From: Ampelocalamus luodianensis
Lineage: Eukaryota > Streptophyta > Magnoliopsida > Poales > Poaceae
Length of the DNA stretch: 64,000 bases
Direction: 5' to 3'
Assembly (NCBI GenBank): GCA_036346255.1
Contig: CM070625.1
Location: forward strand, 32,368,520-32,432,519
The translations under genes and the position numbers were made by a program. Positions 59,521 to 64,000 of the stretch are shown here, one piece after another. The notes beneath the pieces are model-generated. The model searched no databases. It was not told the origin of the DNA and saw only the letters and a program-made list of their open reading frames with translations. Position 1 is the first letter of the stretch. The number at the start of each line of letters is the position of its first letter.

Positions 59521-62330
59521 GGTTGTTCCTGCTTCCCCGCTATGACTAAAGACTGCGACCTCTTCCACCGGGGAAAGGGATGCAAGGACCGGGCTAACGC
59601 AGCCGTGATGGACCTGCCATGCGACGATCTTGATGAGGATGTCGAAATCCTTGACGACGGCCCTGGCAAGGAGGCTCTTGTGGGGGTTGAGCCTTCCTTT
59701 CTCACTAAGGCGTAGAAGGCGGCGTTGGTGGCACCGGAGTCGCCACGTTGAGTGACGTCCGGTGGCCAGGGTGGATGAGTACCCTTGCCCCCAAAGGGTA
59801 CACCGCTGCGCTCAAAGCTTGGTTTGAGGTTGGCCTAGGCTTCCGATCCATCCCTTCATCCGACCCTCGTGAAGTACTACTGTGTTGAGTTTCGCACTTC
59901 TCACCCAACCTCCTTGCTAGGGTGAGAGTGTTCCTGTGGTCAGGCGAGACGGCAATGAGGGCAAAGCGCCCAAACCCACCGTCGCGACCTTTGACTACTT
60001 CTTCCATCTCCAGCGATCGAACGGGAGGTTCGGACCGCTAGGCTCGTTGATCTCGACTCTTCAAAGATCGTGGTGAGTATCCTATCCATGCCACCAAGTA
60101 CAACTCGAGCCGCCCCGGGAAGAAGTGGTTTTACTTGAAGGTGGAGGGCTTTCCATACACCGGCAGCCAACCCAAGATTTCTCAGATCGCTATCCCGAGA
60201 TCCTCTCTCTCGGATGCCGATTGGGACTTTGTTCGAGCTCGTCCAAGTCCGCAAGGGAGCGGCGTTCGGGATTTGATGGAGGAGATGACCTTTTGGATGC
60301 TAGTCCCCGGTTGACGAAGCGTGACTACTTGACTATCTCCGTGAGCAAAGGTGGGCATGGCTTGGCTAGCTTTCTTCTTCACCTACGGCTTGTCCTGATT
60401 TGTGAATCAACCAACTTTTCAACTTTGTGCAAGGCGCCTCCCAAGAGAGCGACAAGGAGGCCGATCGATCCTCGGGAGATGACCATCACCGAGTATGAGG
60501 CACTTAAAGAGGCCGGCATTTCGATGGCCGTGGTGTAATAAGATCGCCAACGCTTGAAGCCGTGATGCCTCCTCGAGGAAACCCGTCCCGATCCGTCGAA
60601 GAGGAAGAAAACCAAGGTGTCCGGTCCACAGGGTACAACCAGGGGCCCTCCTCGGAAGGGTCAGTTGACGATGGAACCTGTTGTCGCGGGAGCGAAGCCT
60701 CCTACAATGGGAGCGAAGCTTCCCCTGACGAGTGACTCCGTCCTCGTGCTTTTGGTTGTCAGGCGACCTCCCATGAGGCACCCTACACACCCGCCGCCCT
60801 GTGCCATGCTTCGCGTAGGGAGAAGCTTCAGGATCTTGAGGCACTTCAGAGGTCGTCTTTGCAGAAGAGGAAGAGGGAACCCTCTAGTGGTGACCCCTCC
60901 CGTGCTCATGCTGTTGAGCCTGAGCACGGGGTTGCCAAGGAGCCTTCTCAGAGCCGCAGGACTTCTCAGGCTACATCTTCTTCTTCGGGCTCTAGCTCTA
61001 TGTCTTCCCCAGGCTCCAGCTCTACTGGGTCCCTTGTACGTAGGGTGGAGGAACAACTGGAGGAGGGAGAGTTGGGCTCGAGCCCACGCGGCGGTTCGGA
61101 AGCTCCTGTCGTCAAGTATTGTGACGCTTTCGATTCTCTTTTCGGGAATGAAGGTTAGGCCTTCTTGTATTTTTGTTTACCTTTGTTCACTTGTTGCTTA
61201 TTGTTCATTGATATCTTATGTTTGTCATACGCTGTCGAGGTAGGAGCACAGTCGTGATGCAGGGAATGCGACACCCAAGGCTCGGGGCCCACAAGGAGAG
61301 AAGGCCCCTCTCGGTACCGAGGTTCAGGCGCACGAGGATCGTGATGAGGCCGCGAGCTATTCCTCCAGTGAGTTGCCTTCTTATGCTGTCCCGCTTATTG
61401 ATGATGACGATGCAGCAGCACAGATTCGTCGCCTTACCGAGGGGCGTGTCAACAAGTACATGGCTCGCTTCCGTGGAACGCGAGACGTTGAGAGTTCTCC
61501 CGCCTTCTCAAGGATCGGTGGTGCTGCCAGAACCTCTACTTCTGTGTACCTTTGTGGTTATTACCTTCCTCTACCCAATATTTGTTTTTCAAACGCCTTC
61601 TAATGTCGGCATTTTGCATACTTTCCACGTGCCACTTCCATCTCTAACATCATTAGGATGAAGCCCTCGAATCATAGAGGAAATGTTCCAGAGGCGGTGG
61701 TCAAGCTCGTGAGTGCCCCACCGTTGGATGATGACCTATCAAGTCCACAGAGGAGAAACTAAAGGTCAGAGAGGAAAACTACGGATTGTCAAGACAAGTT
61801 GAAAGTTACCGAGGAGAAGTTGAAAGTTTCAGAGGAAAAGCTAGGGTCATTCGACATGTGAATGTGAGCTTGGAGGAGGACGTGACTAAGTCTCGCAAGC
61901 GGTGAACCACTTCTTCTGACCGGATATCACCCTAGCGCCCAAAGGTCCTTGGAGAGCTTGGGGCCAAGGTTTCCCAGTCCCATCGGGAGTGACGAGGCCG
62001 AGGTGTGGGTTCCCCTCCTTGAGGAGCGAAGTTCGCCTATTTACCAGTTGCAGAGGACCGAGCGCCCTTTGCCACGCAGCTTTGATACCGGGGCCCTGCC
62101 ATTTCCCATCGTTGCGTACTGTTCGTGCAAGAAGGCAAGGCGCGAGGGCCTCACGTGGCTCCTTCACTCCCGAGGTGAAGAAGTCGCCCCGTGTGAGCGT
62201 GCCGTGTTGAGACCCTCGCGGTGAGTTCGTGAAGAGCGTTGCTTCATCCCTGGCCTCGAGAGTTCATGTGCCTTCCCCAGCAGACGGCGAACATGAAGCC
62301 CCAACCAGTGTATGACTTCTGCCGATATGT
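59521..62330 (+). pseudogene. Antisense gene of the Gypsy element (plant 'gypsy-type transposon' protein)
   Basis: A decayed gene on the strand opposite to pol. Successive frames read MTKDCDLFHRGKGCKDRANA (from about 59541), WFEVGLGFRSIPS (about 59820), KWFYLKVEGFPYTGSQP (about 60123), then a Lys/Arg/Ser-rich region, an acidic tail to TAG at about 61157, and further pieces (SYAVPLIDDDDAAAQIRRL, 61380-61440). The region 61750-61910 with repeated 'gaggaaaagct' codons suggests a former coiled coil. The order matches the rice family annotated as putative gypsy-type transposon protein (PF04195/Transposase_28-like). In-frame stops near 59713 and 59749 and many frameshifts show it is non-functional. 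Known Tat-lineage elements carry such an antisense frame between pol and the 3' LTR. Confidence 0.6.
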
Positions 62331-63316
62331 TCTGCTTAGTAGAGATTTTGTAGTGACATCATGCAGACTTGCTTAGTGATCTCTTTTTGGTAGATGAGTT
62401 AGACCTGAGGGCTTATGTAGCCTCCAACACAAGAGCGTGGTTATGCTTATATTTGCATCTATTATGAAAATGACAAGACGATGTTATGCTTTATTCAGGG
62501 CATGTTTAAGAAGGTGATTGGCATCAAATATAAGCGGTGTGCGCAGAGGGGCCGAGCGCCTGGCCGATCGAACCCTGCCTTATCAGGATAGCCCACAGAG
62601 GGTGGGCGATTTAGCTTTGGGTATGATCGTCGTGGGACGTTTCAATCCCCGATAGGTTCCTCTTCCACCTCACTTTAGTCGGGTGAGGTAACCAGAGTTT
62701 TAGACACCTTTGAAAGGTGCGGTGCCTTGCTTGTAAGGCCTCCGTATGCCAAATGTAATAAGGGCACGCTCCTGTGCCCAATGAGAGGGCATGCCTCTCA
62801 GGACCTGTAAACGTCCTTGGCTTGTATGAATGTTTTGTTCATTGATAGGTATTCCCGAGAGGATGCGTGTGTGTGTTAGGCACGGTTGGCCTTTGCTTGC
62901 ATTAGAGCAAGGCGAGGGGTGACTCGGAAGTCGTTTCGCGATAGCCCGAGGTCAAGGGGACTAATCCTTAGCACATCCATAGACTCGGGTGCTAGGCCCA
63001 AGCCGTCGCTTGTACCCTGGGTCCAGCAGGGTGCAAGCCGCCATAGCGGAGGCGACGGACGCCCAAGCCGCTCAGGTCTTTTGTTAGGGGAGACCACGGG
63101 GGTCGTGCGCCCTAGATATTATAGGGGTGACACCCTTTGTAAGGGAAGGGTCAACGATAGCTTGATTGTCTCAAGCAATACTTTTGAGATTAGTAGGAAA
63201 GGAAAACTTCCTTAACAGCTTCGTGTTAGGAGCAATTCCTTACAATTAGTTGCAAGCATGCTAGTTAGGCGATCTCCTGAAATGGTGTAACCTCCTGACA
63301 ATATTGTGTTTAGAGG

Positions 63317-63347
63317 CGCCTTCTAACAAAGAACGTGTTAGAAGGCG
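63317..63347. repeat. Spacer hairpin A
   Basis: Perfect 11-bp stem CGCCTTCTAAC/GTTAGAAGGCG with loop AAAGAACGT. Confidence 0.85.
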
Positions 63348-63363
63348 AACCTTTCAATCGCCT

Positions 63364-63390
63364 ATCCTTAACAAAGAGCGTGTTAAGGAT
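63364..63390. repeat. Spacer hairpin B
   Basis: Perfect 9-bp stem ATCCTTAAC/GTTAAGGAT with loop AAAGAGCGT, nearly the same loop as hairpin A. Confidence 0.85.
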
Positions 63391-63513
63391 TACCCTCAAA
63401 CATGCCATAATTGCATAGGTTGAGCGATCACGCGGTAGTCTCACATTTTCATAGCATTAAGCGAGATGATGTTCACACATCGATCAGTGCCACGGAGGGC
63501 GTACAACAGAGTC

Positions 63514-64000
63514 TTAAGCGTAAAACTTGCGGAGCTTATCCGCGCTCCATGCATGCTTCAGCTTGCTTGTCTTCCAACAGAGCAAGTCGGAGGCGCCGAT
63601 CCCGTGACCGAGGAGACACTGTGAGGGGCCTTCCCACTTCGGGTGAAGCTTTCCTTGAGTTGGTCGGTGACCTTTTTGAGTACAAGGTCACCGAGGAGGA
63701 AGGCGCTCCTTTACCCTTGTTGTAGAACCAGGCGGCTTCCTGCTCGTAAAGATGCTTGAGGAGGGCTTGGTCGCGATCTCTCAATGAAGTCCACCTCAAT
63801 CTGTGGTTGTCCTCATTTTGGGTGAAACTAACAAGTGATGGTCCCGAGAGCATTTCCACTCGGAGGAGCGATGGTGGATTTCAGCAGGGGAGGCTTACAC
63901 CCATACACGAGCGAACGGAGTCCTCCCGCTGGCACGATCGGGGTCGTGGCGCAATCCCATAGGACATTGAGGAGCTCCTCCGTCCAGGTTCCTCGCTTGA
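63514..64000 (-). pseudogene. Gypsy pol, integrase C-terminal end (partial)
   Basis: Minus strand, entering from the right edge. LRWTSLRDRDQALLKHLYEQ and EAAWFYNK (about 63785-63725) correspond to the helix after the integrase core. LLGDLVLKKVTDQLK and KLHPKWEGP (about 63700-63635) are the GPY/F-type module. WSADKLRKFYA then ends at TAA 63514-63516, the usual end of plant Gypsy polyproteins. At least two frame changes are needed between these pieces, so it is decayed or carries sequence errors. Protease, RT, RNase H and gag would lie beyond the window. Confidence 0.8.

Larger units (their letters stand above)
62331..63513. other. Spacer between the antisense gene and pol
   Basis: No coding frame supported. 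Contains the hairpins at 63317-63347 and 63364-63390. Confidence 0.55.
56751..64000 (-). mobile_element. RIRE2-like Gypsy element (Tat type), running off the right edge
   Basis: The 3' LTR is at 56751-57178. The purine-rich tract AAGGGGCAAGGGCTCT (minus strand) is directly beside it. The C-terminus of a minus-strand Gypsy pol lies at 63514-64000. Between them is a spacer and a decayed gene on the opposite strand (59521-62330). LTR length of 428 bp and an antisense frame between pol and the 3' LTR fit the Tat lineage (RIRE2, Retand, Grande). The 5' LTR is outside the window. Confidence 0.72.

Overview
The window is nuclear DNA from a grass, most likely Oryza or a close relative. The evidence is a rice-type mitochondrial succinate dehydrogenase subunit 4 (SDH4) gene split by introns, and dense nested grass transposons: Sirevirus-like Copia, Tekay/RIRE3-like and RIRE2-like Gypsy, CACTA, hAT, MULE, Tourist, Stowaway, a SMART-like micro-LTR element and micron-like MITEs next to (TA)n. 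There are no bacterial features. Nearly all long reading frames belong to transposons or are antisense shadows of GC-rich sequence.

Layout. 1-16411: Gypsy-type LTR sequence on the minus strand, split by an 8.3-kb Sirevirus-like Copia element (1221-9531); a 282-bp SMART-like element sits at 12529-12810. 16412-18394: AT-rich intergenic sequence. 18395-18948: Tourist/Harbinger-type MITE. 19172-26832: the SDH4-like gene, three exons, with a first intron of about 6.9 kb that holds a Stowaway MITE, a Copia element with a perfect 5-bp target duplication (21058-24932) and a LINE-like insertion. Its coding frame is broken by small indels. 28819-30329: a MULE with 9-bp target duplications and a GC-rich, gene-like cargo (Pack-MULE type). 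31003-31163: hAT MITE. 32912-33817: compound microsatellite and two micron-like MITEs.

33925-52715 is the most unusual region. It is one large hairpin element (arms about 0.95 kb, loop about 70 bp). Its left arm is interrupted by an LTR fragment bounded by a 112-bp duplication. Its right arm is interrupted by a CACTA transposon (35973-51905), whose right subterminal region is in turn interrupted by an 8.8-kb Gypsy element without a recognisable pol (43003-51848). The CACTA carries decayed TNP2 and Ptta/En-Spm-type genes on the minus strand. 53572-56750: hAT transposase remnants. 56751 to the right edge: a minus-strand Gypsy element with a 428-bp LTR, the integrase end of pol at the edge, and a long decayed gene on the opposite strand, as known for Tat-lineage elements.

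No host pathway other than SDH4 (respiratory complex II membrane anchor) can be assigned. Many frames are broken by single-base losses in homopolymers, in the host gene as well as in transposons, so part of the apparent decay may be assembly error. Trp-to-stop and Gln-to-stop changes in the transposons look like genuine cytosine-deamination decay.
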